From: Achromobacter animicus
Lineage (GTDB): Bacteria; Pseudomonadota; Gammaproteobacteria; Burkholderiales; Burkholderiaceae_B
Assembly: GCF_902859585.1 (NCBI RefSeq)
Contig: NZ_CADIJM010000002.1
Span: 744,001-808,000 of the forward strand
Length of the DNA stretch: 64,000 bases
Reading direction: 5' to 3'
Under the pieces are notes generated by a model. It worked only from the letters and a program-made list of their open reading frames with translations. It did not search any database and had not been told where the DNA came from. Shown piece by piece: positions 44,454 through 53,148 of this stretch (position 1 is its first letter; each line of letters opens with the position of its first letter). Made by a program: the position numbers and the translations under genes.

Positions 44454-44488
44454 GCCGGGGCGGCTGAAATCCCGAATGCCGCCGCGCT

Positions 44489-47400
44489 TTAGAACCGGTA
44501 CGACGCTTGCAACTGGAACGTCTGTCCCGACACGTTGCCGGTGTCGAACAGGCGGTCGTAGCTGGCGGTCAGGTCCATGGCCTTGCTGACGGGCAGCGTC
44601 AGGCCCAGGCCCGCAGAGAACATGCCGCGCGAAGGCGCCACGCCGGGCAGCGTGAAGCCGGTGCCGTCGCTCGCCGTAGCACGGAACTCGCGGTTGGTGT
44701 CGAGGGTTTCGTAGGCGTAACCGACGCGGGCCTCGACGACGGCAGGCTTGTCCGACTTCATGCTGAAGGGCAGGCCCACGACGAGTTGCGCATAGGGCTG
44801 CAGGCTGTTGAAGTCCTGGGCGCCGACATCCAGGTTCTGGCTGGTCGAACCAGTTTCGCTGAAGCGTTCGGTGTGCAGGTATTGATAGCGCAGGCCGAGA
44901 CGCGGCGTGATCGAGAGCGGGCCGGCAGCCAGGGGCAGGCTGGCTTGCAGGCCGGCCGTGATCTCCTGGCCGTCCGAGTCGCCCCGGGCCTTGCCCGGGC
45001 CGGGGAAGGACCGGCGCGTCTGGAGAAAGTCGTAGGCGGCGCCGACCGTCGCGGCGATGGTGACCGCACCCAGGCGGCGGCTACCGTAGCCTGCGATGCG
45101 CAGGGTGTCGATCTTGCCGCTTGCCTCGTCTTCGGTCACATCGACGTGGCTATAGCCGCCCGCGACGCCCAGCGTCCACGCGCCAACCTGCTGATCCAGG
45201 CCGGCCAGAAAGCCGTAATGGCGATCCTTGTAGCTGGGCGCGTCGTCGTTGCCGCGCACGTTGACGCTGTTGGAGACGATCTGGGCCCAGGCTTGGCGGC
45301 CGGGGCGCGCGCAATTGGCGGGCGTCGCGGCGTCGGCGCAATCCTGGCCCAGGCGCGCGAGCAGCGTGTCGTTCACGCGCTGGCCTTCGCGGATGGCGGC
45401 CGAGGCGACCGCGCCGAAGATCGTGGCGTTGGTGGGGGCAATGACGACGGTCCCGCCGCCAGTGTCCGTGCCGCCGCCGGTGTCGGCGCCGCCGCCGGTG
45501 TCCGTACCGCCGCCGGTATCCGTGCCACCGCCAGTATCCGTGCCGCTGGCGGCCAGCGTGAGGGTGCTGCCGTCGGCCAGGTTCTGCACGCTTTGCGCCA
45601 GTTCGGCCGGCGCGTTGCTGGTCACGGACGCGAAACGGCCGGTGACGCTGGCCGCGTCGACGATGCGGAAGGACGTCGCGCTGTAGGTGCCCGGGCCGTA
45701 CAGCACGTTCAGCGTGCCGGCCAGGGTGGCGGTGCCGCTCACCTTCAGTTGCGAAGCCGTGGTGGGGCTGACGTCGATGAACAGCGTACCGGTCGGGGAC
45801 TGCGTGTAATTGCCCAGGATCGTCAGTGTGCCGATGGAGCCGCCCGGACGCACGACGCCGTCGTTGGTCACATTGCCGCCGATGGAGCCGTGTCCGCGCA
45901 GCGTGCCTGCGCTGCCGACGGCCACGTCGCCCAGGATGCTGGCGGTGGGATGCGCGGCATCACCGATCTCCAGCGTACCCGCGGTCACCGAGGTGCCGCC
46001 CGAGTAGGTGTTCACGCCGTTCAGGATCAGCATGCCGCTGCCGGTCTTGGCCAGCGCGCCGCTGCCGGTCAGCTTGGAATCGATGATGGCAGTGGCGTTG
46101 GCATCGACCTCGATGGCCGAGGTGGCCGCCGTCAGCCCGATGGCGTCGCCGGTGACGCGGTAGCCATCGGTGGAGAACTGCATGCCGTTCACGGCGATTG
46201 CGCCGTGGCTGGCGTCGACCGTCACGGTGCCCGCCGCGCCGCTGAACACGGGCCGCACGTCGGTCAGGTCGAGCTGGCCGTTGGCGGCGCCATCGGTCGA
46301 GGTCCAGTTCTTGCCGTTGGCCGTCCAGGTGCCGGAGCCGCCGGCAATCGTGCCGTCGGCCACGGTGTTGGCGCCGTCCCAGTAGTGGGTCTGGGCGTCA
46401 GGCGCGATGGTCACGGTCAGCGCGCCGTTCACGTCGCTCAGTTGGGCGAGCAGGCCGTTGTTGGTGGAGACGAAAGCCGTGTTGTTGGCATAGGTGCCGG
46501 ACCCGGTCGGGCGCACGACCGTGTAGGACTGGCCATTGGCCAAACCCGTGCCGTCCAGGCTGATCGCCGCGCTGCTGATGGCCGCCGAGCCGTTCACGTC
46601 CAGGTAGCCATAGCTGCTGGTGTCGACGACATTGAAGGCCAGTCCGCCGCCGGTCTGCGAATAGTCGCCCGTGACGGTGATGGGGTTGTTGATCTGAAGG
46701 GTCGCGCCGGTGTTGATGACGGAACGGCCCACCGCAGCGATGTCGTTGTTCAGCAGCAGGTTTCCGCGCGAAAACACCAGGTTTGCACCCGTTACCTTGA
46801 TGAGGCCTTTGTCGGCCACGCCGAGGCCGCCGCTCACGCCGGTAAGGGTGCCGAAGACGTTGCCGCTGCCGCCTGCGATGACGAGGGGGATGGCGCTGGC
46901 GGAGGTCAGGTCGCCCGCGATGAGGCCGCTGTTGGTGATCGTACTGATATAGCTGTTGCTATCGAGCTGGATCGCCGCATTCCGGCCGGTGATGGTGCCG
47001 CTATTGGCGAGCAGGCTTACGCTGCTGGCTCGGGACAGGTAGATGCCGGTATCGAACGACCCGCCCATGGCGCTGCCGGGCGCACCCACGATCAGGCCCG
47101 TGTTGGTGATGGTGCCCGCCGTGCTGGCATCCATGAAGATGCCTGCGATGTCGCCAGAGATGGTCCCGGAATTCGTGAGCGTGCCTAACCGGGCGTTGTC
47201 CTGGGCCAGGATGCCTAGCTGACCTACGATGGTCCCATCGTTTTGCAGCGTTTCGATGGCGCCATTTTCGGTGACCACACCGAACCCCGAGAGGAAACCG
47301 CCGATCTTGGCGCTTTGCAAGGCGCCGGTGTTGGTCAGGTTGGTGATCGTTCCGCCGTCGTTCCAGATGGCTGCAATCGTCCCTCCGAAGGAACTGTTGC

Positions 47401-47959
47401 TGCTGATCATCCCGTCATTGCTGATCGTGGCGATGCTGCCCTCATTGAAGATCCCCGCACGTGCGCCGGCGATGGAGCCGCCCGTGTTGTTGACCACGCT
47501 GGTGATGCTTCCGGACCCTGTATTCCGAATGCCGGCCACGGTGACGCCCGTTCCGGTGGACCAGATCAAGCCATTGTTTTGCACCTGATCCAGAACGCCG
47601 TCGTTCTGCAGGCCCGCCAGTGTGCCAACGATGGTGCCGGAGTTCGTCAGTAAGGAGCCAGGGGTGGTGTTGGCGGCGTGCAGACCGATGTCGGTGCCGG
47701 AAAGGCTTCCAAAACCCGTGATCGTAATGTTGCCTTTCGTCCAATCGATGCAATCAACGGCGCCTACAACGGTCGAGTTGCCCGAGTAGTTAAGCGCGAC
47801 GCACCCCGCGGCATGGACCATGCCGGGAAGCAGGCTGGCGGCCACGAGGGAAACACCCGACAGAATTTGCGTCGACCGGGCAGGCGCCGCCCTCGAGCCG
47901 GCTCGCGCGGATGCCACGGGAAAAGAAGGTGTACGTTTTTTTCGGTGTTTCAGCTTCAA
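44489..47959 (-). CDS. Autotransporter with beta-helix passenger and C-terminal beta-barrel
   Basis: A 1156-residue autotransporter. A basic N-region (MKLKHRKKRTPSFPVASARAG) and hydrophobic core (ILSGVSLVAASLLPGMVHAA) form the signal peptide. The passenger begins with short repeats of the type IxNTGLIxG/LTNSGTIxG (about residues 80-420), then an autotransporter-associated repeat TGSGMLILNGVNTYSGGTSV near 640. A Thr-Asp-Thr-Gly linker at about 806-836 precedes the barrel (about 890-1156), which ends QLQASYRF with terminal Phe. It converges with the small membrane gene at the strong terminator. Role likely adhesion or surface display. Confidence 0.93.
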   Translation of the reverse strand: MKLKHRKKRTPSFPVASARAGSRAAPARSTQILSGVSLVAASLLPGMVHAAGCVALNYSGNSTVVGAVDCIDWTKGNITITGFGSLSGTDIGLHAANTTPGSLLTNSGTIVGTLAGLQNDGVLDQVQNNGLIWSTGTGVTVAGIRNTGSGSITSVVNNTGGSIAGARAGIFNEGSIATISNDGMISSNSSFGGTIAAIWNDGGTITNLTNTGALQSAKIGGFLSGFGVVTENGAIETLQNDGTIVGQLGILAQDNARLGTLTNSGTISGDIAGIFMDASTAGTITNTGLIVGAPGSAMGGSFDTGIYLSRASSVSLLANSGTITGRNAAIQLDSNSYISTITNSGLIAGDLTSASAIPLVIAGGSGNVFGTLTGVSGGLGVADKGLIKVTGANLVFSRGNLLLNNDIAAVGRSVINTGATLQINNPITVTGDYSQTGGGLAFNVVDTSSYGYLDVNGSAAISSAAISLDGTGLANGQSYTVVRPTGSGTYANNTAFVSTNNGLLAQLSDVNGALTVTIAPDAQTHYWDGANTVADGTIAGGSGTWTANGKNWTSTDGAANGQLDLTDVRPVFSGAAGTVTVDASHGAIAVNGMQFSTDGYRVTGDAIGLTAATSAIEVDANATAIIDSKLTGSGALAKTGSGMLILNGVNTYSGGTSVTAGTLEIGDAAHPTASILGDVAVGSAGTLRGHGSIGGNVTNDGVVRPGGSIGTLTILGNYTQSPTGTLFIDVSPTTASQLKVSGTATLAGTLNVLYGPGTYSATSFRIVDAASVTGRFASVTSNAPAELAQSVQNLADGSTLTLAASGTDTGGGTDTGGGTDTGGGADTGGGTDTGGGTVVIAPTNATIFGAVASAAIREGQRVNDTLLARLGQDCADAATPANCARPGRQAWAQIVSNSVNVRGNDDAPSYKDRHYGFLAGLDQQVGAWTLGVAGGYSHVDVTEDEASGKIDTLRIAGYGSRRLGAVTIAATVGAAYDFLQTRRSFPGPGKARGDSDGQEITAGLQASLPLAAGPLSITPRLGLRYQYLHTERFSETGSTSQNLDVGAQDFNSLQPYAQLVVGLPFSMKSDKPAVVEARVGYAYETLDTNREFRATASDGTGFTLPGVAPSRGMFSAGLGLTLPVSKAMDLTASYDRLFDTGNVSGQTFQLQASYRF
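45453..45542 (-). repeat. Five-copy 18-bp tandem repeat in autotransporter gene
   Basis: Five consecutive 18-bp units (CCGCCGCCRGTRTCSGYR-like on the plus strand) encode the hexapeptide (T/A)DTGGG in the linker before the barrel. Copies differ at a few third positions. Unit length keeps frame, so copy number changes would alter linker length without breaking the protein. Confidence 0.9.
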
Positions 47960-48204
47960 GGCAAGCTCCCGCCTGGGGCGATTTCGGTTGGAATGTGCGG
48001 CAACCGTTGGAGCTATGGACTATCCGCGCGGCCGGTGCCAGGGTATGAGGCTAGACAGGCGGCCTTTTGCTGGGGCGTACTATCTCACCCCGCACATTAC
48101 TGGCGATGCCGCGGTCTCAAAGGCCGCAATAATGCCGAAATTCAGGCCTTTTTCCGGTTGATACTTCGGGCGCGCCGGCTTGGGCGCCGGTTGCGCCCGC
48201 ATGT

Positions 48205-50286
48205 TCATGCCTGGCCGCGGTGAAACCGGGTGGCCAGCGCCTGCCCCACGTCGTGCATGACCCGCTTCCAATCGCCCGGCGCGGGCTGGCGAAACAATTG
48301 CAGCGACGGATACCAGGGGGAGTCGGACCGCTGCAACAGCCAGCGCCAGTCGGGCAGGAAAGGCAGCAGCACCCAGGCGGGCCGATTCAATGCGCCGGCC
48401 AGATGCACGGGCGAGGAGTCGACCGAGACGAGCAGATCGGCCAGGGACAGGATCGCGGCGGTGTCCTCGAAGTCGGCGATCTCGGCATCCAGCGGCACGA
48501 TGTTCATGCCGGCCGGGGCCGTGGCGGCCTGGGCCGCGGCAGGGCCTTTCTGGATGGCCAGGTACGTGATGCCGGGCACGGCGAGGGGCACCATATCCGC
48601 CAAGGCAAGAGACCGGTTGGCGTCGTTCGAATGCGTGGGTCTGCCTGCCCAGGCCAGCGCCACCCATGGCCGTGGCAAGCCGGCCAGCCGCTTGCGCCAT
48701 TTCTCGACGCGGGCCGCATCGGCCGACAGGTAGCCGACCTGGCCCGGCAGGTCGGCCATGCGCAGGCCGATCGCCATGGGCAGGGACATCAGTTCGCAGT
48801 GCTGGTCGAACGGCGGGGGTATCTGTCCGCGCGGGAAGGCGTCCGGGCCGACGAGGCGCCGGGCAAAGGACAGCAGGTCGGGATGGACTTCCAGCACGAC
48901 GCGCGCGCCGCTGCGGGTCCGGGCCGCGTCGATCAGGCGCATGAATTGCAGCGTGTCGCCGTACCCCTGCTCGTCATGAATGAGCAGCGTCTGGCCATCG
49001 ATGCGGCTGCCGTCCCAGCGCGGCCGCTGCACCTTGCGGTCCATCGCCGCGGTATGGGAAAGGCTGTAGCGCCAACGGTATTCCGTCCAGCCGCGCTCGA
49101 AATCCCCTTGCAGCAAGCGCGTTTCGGCCAGGTCGAATCGGGCGGACAGGTTGCCGGGCATGGCTGTCGCGAGCATGGCCTGAATGTCAGCGGCTTCCTG
49201 AACGCGCCCTTGAAATTTCACTGCCAGACCGAGAAGGCGCCAAAGTACGGCGGGCGCGCCGCGCGGGTCCATGTTCTCGCGCAGTAGCCGCTCGGCTTCG
49301 GCGCTCTGTCGCTCAGTCAGCAGATCGCGGACGCGGCGTGCCAAGTCATCCAAGTCTTGCGCCAGCGCAGCGCCTGGGGCGGCTGCTGCGCCCGGTGCGC
49401 CCGGTGCGCCCGGGTGTGCCCCAACTGGCGCCGCGTCCGTTGACGCCGCCAGCACTTCGGCTGTTGCAGCCTGCAAGCCGCATGCCGTCCGCAAACGCGT
49501 GCGCAGTTCAAGCGCCTGCGGGTGGCTGGGTGCGAAGGTCAGCAGCGCTTCGGTCCATTGCATCGCTGTCGCGGGCCGCGACCGCGCCGCTTCGATTTCC
49601 GCCAGATTGATGTACGCGTTCGCCAGGCGCGGGTTGCATTCGATGGCGCGCTGCCCGGCGTTTGCCGCGGCGTCGTAATCGCCTAGTTCGCGCAGCACGA
49701 AGGCTAGATTGCTGTGCGCCTCGGCGTAGTCGCCGCGCAATGCGAGCGCCTGGGTGTAGCGCTGGCGCGCTTCGTCCAGGCGATTCACGCCCGTGTATGC
49801 GTTGCCGAGGTTGTTGAGGGCTTCCGGACTGTGCGGTTGAAGTTCCGCCACCCGCTCAAGGCAATCGACGCTGTCGGCGTGGCGCCCGGACTCCTGCAGG
49901 ATGATGCCCAGGTTGTTCCACGCCATGACCAGCCCGGGTTCTCGTTGCGTGGCATGGCGCGCGGCGGCCTCGCCTTCAGCGAGCAGGCCTTGCTGCCGGC
50001 AGATTTCGGCCAGGTTGCCGAAGTAGACCGCGGGCGCGGCGTCTGTCTTGCAAGCGTGCCGCAGCAGGTCGAGCGCCAGCGCGGGCTGGCCGTGCGTATG
50101 CGCGATCAGGCCCAGCAGATGGGAGGCATCGGCCTGTCCGGGCGACGCGGCCAGAATGCGCCGGCAGAGGATTTCCGCCTGGGCCGCCTGCCCGGCGCTC
50201 CAGTGGGCATGGGCCTGTCGCAGGGCTTCAGGCAGGGAAAGCAGCTCGCCTGTCGTCGGCGTGGGCGGTGCGGGCTTGGGGGCCAT
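48205..50286 (-). CDS. TPR protein with glycosyltransferase-like C-terminal domain
   Basis: A 693-residue cytoplasmic protein. Residues about 15-260 are tetratricopeptide repeats (AEILCRRILAASPGQADASH, WNNLGIILQESGRHADSVDC, ALNNLGNAYTGVNRLDEARQ, AHSNLAFVLRELGDYDAAA). An Ala/Pro/Gly-rich linker (about 285-310) follows. Residues about 420-690 resemble the GT-B heptosyltransferase-like domain of TPR glycosyltransferases: LLIHDEQGYGDTLQFMRLI, VALAWAGRPTHSNDANRSL and LADLLVSVDSSPVHLAGALNRPAW. It is encoded 245 bp upstream of the autotransporter gene on the same strand, and 83 bp behind the histidine kinase. It could glycosylate a surface protein; this is inference from position only. Confidence 0.85.
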   Translation of the reverse strand: MAPKPAPPTPTTGELLSLPEALRQAHAHWSAGQAAQAEILCRRILAASPGQADASHLLGLIAHTHGQPALALDLLRHACKTDAAPAVYFGNLAEICRQQGLLAEGEAAARHATQREPGLVMAWNNLGIILQESGRHADSVDCLERVAELQPHSPEALNNLGNAYTGVNRLDEARQRYTQALALRGDYAEAHSNLAFVLRELGDYDAAANAGQRAIECNPRLANAYINLAEIEAARSRPATAMQWTEALLTFAPSHPQALELRTRLRTACGLQAATAEVLAASTDAAPVGAHPGAPGAPGAAAAPGAALAQDLDDLARRVRDLLTERQSAEAERLLRENMDPRGAPAVLWRLLGLAVKFQGRVQEAADIQAMLATAMPGNLSARFDLAETRLLQGDFERGWTEYRWRYSLSHTAAMDRKVQRPRWDGSRIDGQTLLIHDEQGYGDTLQFMRLIDAARTRSGARVVLEVHPDLLSFARRLVGPDAFPRGQIPPPFDQHCELMSLPMAIGLRMADLPGQVGYLSADAARVEKWRKRLAGLPRPWVALAWAGRPTHSNDANRSLALADMVPLAVPGITYLAIQKGPAAAQAATAPAGMNIVPLDAEIADFEDTAAILSLADLLVSVDSSPVHLAGALNRPAWVLLPFLPDWRWLLQRSDSPWYPSLQLFRQPAPGDWKRVMHDVGQALATRFHRGQA

Positions 50287-50369
50287 GGTGAGACCGGCGG
50301 CCGCCGCTCAGGGCGGCCTGAAGGGGAATGTGAAGCGCAGATTCTAGTGCCTTCGCGCGGGCTTGCCAT

Positions 50370-51728
50370 CTACGCGCCGCGGCGTATCGTGACCCGCAAG
50401 CCCGGGCCGAAGTCGCTTTCCGCATCGCGCATGGCAAAGGCAATGCGCATCCCGTGCGCGTGGGCGATGCGGCGGGCAATGGAGACGCCCAGGCCGCTGC
50501 CGGCTTCCTCGTTGCCGGCGGCGCGCAGAAACCGGTCGCCCAGCCGCGGCAACACTTCGGGCGCGACGCCCGGCCCCTGGTCGTCGACCGAGATCTCCGA
50601 GGGAGAAAAGGCCAGGCGCACCCGGCCATGGCGCGGGCCGTACCGGATGGCGTTGTCCAGGATGTTCTTCAGCATGATGACCAGGGCGTCGGCATCGCCC
50701 GCCATGGGCAGCGGCAGGACGCCCGGCTCGGGCCATTCCACCGCGATGTCCACGTCCCGCCGGTTGGCGATCCAGAGGCAGTCGCTGACGGCCTGCTTGG
50801 CCACGGTGCGCCAGTCAACGGAGCCGCCGAAGTCGGTGTGACTGGCATTGTCCAATCGCGCCATCGTCAGCAACTGCGATACCAGCCGGTCCAGCCGCTC
50901 CATCCCGCGCGTCACGCTGGTTTGCGCCTCGCGCAGCGCGTCCGGGTCTCGCGTGCGCTGCATCACATCCCATTGCGCCCGCACCGCGGCCAGCGGCGTG
51001 CGCAGCTCGTGCGCGGCATCCGCGGTCAGCCGGCGCTCTTGCTCGATCAGCGTACCGACCCGCGCAAGCAAGCCGTTCATGGAAGTCACCAGCGGCGTGA
51101 GTTCGCCCGGCACGCCGGACAGCGGCAGGGGCTTGGCGTCGTCCGGGCTGCGTCGTTCCAGTTCGGACGATAGCCTGCGCACGGGGGACATCGCCTGGCG
51201 CACCGCGTAGATCAGCAGCCCGATCAGCACCGGCAGGCCCAACAGCCAGGGCAGGATCTGGCCCGCCACGTAGGCGATCACCAGGTCGTCGCGTTCTCCG
51301 ATGCGCTGTCCCACGGCGACCCGCGTCGGGCCGGATGGATCGTCCAGGTAAAAGAGCCGCCAGGGTTCCCCGTTGACGATGCTTTCCGCAAACCCTTCGC
51401 GGTCTTCGTTGCGGGGAAACTGCATGGCTTCGGGATCCAGCACCAGAGGGGCCTGCGCGCCGCGCCATATGGCCACCGAAAGATCGCCAAGACCAGCATC
51501 GCCCGCTGTGCCCGATGCGGGCAATTGGGCGCGCGCAGGCTGTGTCTGGGTGGAGGGCGGGATCAGCGCCGATATCGCGATCGTCTGTTGCGCCAGGCGC
51601 ACCATGTCGGTGTCATAGAGCTCGTTGATCTCGTGGGCGGCGCGCCAGTACGTGCCTGCGATGGTGACGAGCCACGCGAATGGCGCCGCAAGCAGTACGG
51701 CAATGATCAGGCGGCGTTGCAATGTCAT
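50370..51728 (-). CDS. Two-component sensor histidine kinase (QseC/PmrB-like)
   Basis: A 452-residue membrane kinase. The first helix is LIIAVLLAAPFAWLVTIAG near residue 8, with a periplasmic sensor of about 130 residues, then a second helix (ILPWLLGLPVLIGLLIYAV) near residue 160 and a HAMP region. The phospho-acceptor His is in TADAAHELRTPLAAVRAQ near residue 240. The ATPase has the N box NILDNAIRYGP, G1 DQGPGV and G2 GSGLGVSIA. The start overlaps the regulator stop (ATGA). The family senses cations, lipids or hormones; the signal here is unknown. Confidence 0.92.
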   Translation of the reverse strand: MTLQRRLIIAVLLAAPFAWLVTIAGTYWRAAHEINELYDTDMVRLAQQTIAISALIPPSTQTQPARAQLPASGTAGDAGLGDLSVAIWRGAQAPLVLDPEAMQFPRNEDREGFAESIVNGEPWRLFYLDDPSGPTRVAVGQRIGERDDLVIAYVAGQILPWLLGLPVLIGLLIYAVRQAMSPVRRLSSELERRSPDDAKPLPLSGVPGELTPLVTSMNGLLARVGTLIEQERRLTADAAHELRTPLAAVRAQWDVMQRTRDPDALREAQTSVTRGMERLDRLVSQLLTMARLDNASHTDFGGSVDWRTVAKQAVSDCLWIANRRDVDIAVEWPEPGVLPLPMAGDADALVIMLKNILDNAIRYGPRHGRVRLAFSPSEISVDDQGPGVAPEVLPRLGDRFLRAAGNEEAGSGLGVSIARRIAHAHGMRIAFAMRDAESDFGPGLRVTIRRGA

Positions 51729-52396
51729 GACTCGGCTTCCACCTGGCCCAGCGCGTAACCCGAACCCCGCACGGTGCGCACGATTTTCGGGTGAATCTTC
51801 TTGCGCAGATGGTGCACGAACACCTCAAGCGCATTGCTTTCGAGCTCGGCATCCCAGTCGTAAAGCTTGTCGCGGATGAAATCGCGCGTCAGCACGCGAT
51901 TGGGATGCGTGAGGAACAATTCCAGCAGCAGGGCTTCGCGCGTCGTGAGGTCCACCTTCTGGCCTTTCCAATGCACTTCATGCAGGGCAGGGTGGTAGTC
52001 AAGATCGCCATGACGCCAGACGGGCTCGGGCTTGCCGGCGACGCGCCGCGTCACCGCGCGCAGGCGTGCCGCCAGTTCATCCAGAGTGATGGGTTTGATG
52101 AGGTAATCGTCCGCGCCGGCATCCAGGCCCGCGATGCGGCTTGAAACCGCCTCGCGCGCCGTCAGGATGACAACTGGCATGGTGCGGCCATCGCGGCGCC
52201 AGCGGTTGAGCAGAGACACGCCGTCTTCTCCCGGCAGCCCGAGATCGAGAACGACGGCGTCGTAATGCACGACGCTGATCGCCTGATCTGCTTCCCGGCT
52301 GCTCGAGAACCAGTCGACCGCATAGCCCAGAAGCCGTAAGCCGGACTTCAGGCCATCACCAATGAGGGGGTCATCTTCGATGATGAGAATTCTCAT
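51725..52396 (-). CDS. OmpR-family response regulator (QseB/PmrA-like)
   Basis: A 223-residue DNA-binding regulator. The receiver domain (1-115) has the acidic pair in IIEDDPLIG, phospho-acceptor Asp51 in VVLDLGLPGEDG, the Thr in VVILTAREA and Lys in YLIKPITLDEL. The winged helix (about 125-220) ends with VFVHHLRKKIHPKIVRTVRGSGYAL, typical of QseB/PmrA. ATG 52396 is preferred over the upstream extension because MRILIIEDD starts the receiver. It is divergent from the hemolysin-ligase operon; the gap holds a PmrA-like direct repeat, so it probably controls that operon. Confidence 0.93.
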   Translation of the reverse strand: MRILIIEDDPLIGDGLKSGLRLLGYAVDWFSSSREADQAISVVHYDAVVLDLGLPGEDGVSLLNRWRRDGRTMPVVILTAREAVSSRIAGLDAGADDYLIKPITLDELAARLRAVTRRVAGKPEPVWRHGDLDYHPALHEVHWKGQKVDLTTREALLLELFLTHPNRVLTRDFIRDKLYDWDAELESNALEVFVHHLRKKIHPKIVRTVRGSGYALGQVEAES

Positions 52397-52441
52397 TTGT
52401 CGTCTCTCGCCGTGCAGCGCTGAGATTAGCACCGCGCGGCG

Positions 52442-52458
52442 GTTAATTTCTCATTAAG
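52442..52458 (+). promoter_or_regulatory. PmrA/QseB-like direct-repeat box
   Basis: GTTAAT (52442-52447) and ATTAAG (52453-52458) are separated by 5 bases, an 11-bp period. The PmrA-box consensus is HTTAAK-N5-HTTAAK, so only the first base deviates. It lies between the response-regulator gene and the five-gene operon, 52 bases before the first ATG, in a good position to act at the -35 of the operon promoter. Confidence 0.6.
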
Positions 52459-52509
52459 GTTCCATGCCTAAGCTGCGCTCCATCGTATCGGGAAAATCAG
52501 TTCCTAAGC

Positions 52510-53148
52510 ATGGAATACCGCATGCCCCACAACAAATGTTTCGCCCCGTCCGCCTGGACGGCGATGGCCGCGCAGCCCCGGCCCATGCCCGCAACGCTGC
52601 ACGTCCACCCCCTCGAGGATCCGATGCGCGCGCGGATCGAGACCTACATTCACCAACGTTATCAACAGCGCTTCGGCGCCCGGCTGACCGAGTGGCTGCC
52701 CACGCTGGTCAGCGTGCAGCGCGACGGCGAGATCCTGGCGGCGGCGGGCTATCGCAGCGCGAGCGATCCGCTTTTTCTGGAGCGCTATCTGTCCGCGCCC
52801 ATCGAGCAATACCTGCGCGATCAAGGCGCGCCTGTTGCGCGCCGTCTCATCGTTGAAGCCGGGCAGTTCGCCGCTGTGCGTCCCGGCGGCGGCAGATTGC
52901 TGGTGCCGCTCCTGGCAAGGCATCTGCACGCCGAGGGCTTTGATTGGGCGGTCAGCACGCTCACCATCGAATTGCACCATCTGTTCCGGCGGATGGGGCT
53001 GGCGCATCAGCCGATCTCGGCGGCAACTTCGGACCATCTGAACGAAGCCGAGCGCAAGGACTGGGGCAATTACTACGCGCATGCGCCGACGGTGTTCGCG
53101 GGGCGGCTCAAAGCCATTCTTGGCCGGCTTCCGGAGATGGACGTATGA
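52510..53148 (+). CDS. Thermostable hemolysin family protein
   Basis: A 212-residue protein of the T_hemolysin family (named after a Vibrio thermostable hemolysin; the hemolytic role is poorly supported). Conserved stretches are DPMRARIETYIHQRYQQRFGA, WLPTLVSVQRDGEILAAAGYRSAS, LFLERYLSAPIEQYLRD, VEAGQFAAVRPGGGR and TIELHHLFRRMGL. The Glu-x-Gly-x-Phe and Arg pattern resembles acyltransferase-like folds, so an N-acyl transfer role is possible. The ATG at 52522 (MPHNKC) has GGAA upstream and is an alternative start. First of five genes coupled by ATGA overlaps; its stop overlaps the acyl ligase gene. Confidence 0.88.
   Translation: MEYRMPHNKCFAPSAWTAMAAQPRPMPATLHVHPLEDPMRARIETYIHQRYQQRFGARLTEWLPTLVSVQRDGEILAAAGYRSASDPLFLERYLSAPIEQYLRDQGAPVARRLIVEAGQFAAVRPGGGRLLVPLLARHLHAEGFDWAVSTLTIELHHLFRRMGLAHQPISAATSDHLNEAERKDWGNYYAHAPTVFAGRLKAILGRLPEMDV

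Noticed and set aside
44507-47188. 893-residue open frame opposite the second autotransporter gene
   Set aside because: Composition (Gly, Arg, Gln, Asp, Val) is that of a reverse-strand shadow in GC-rich DNA, with no signal peptide or motif.
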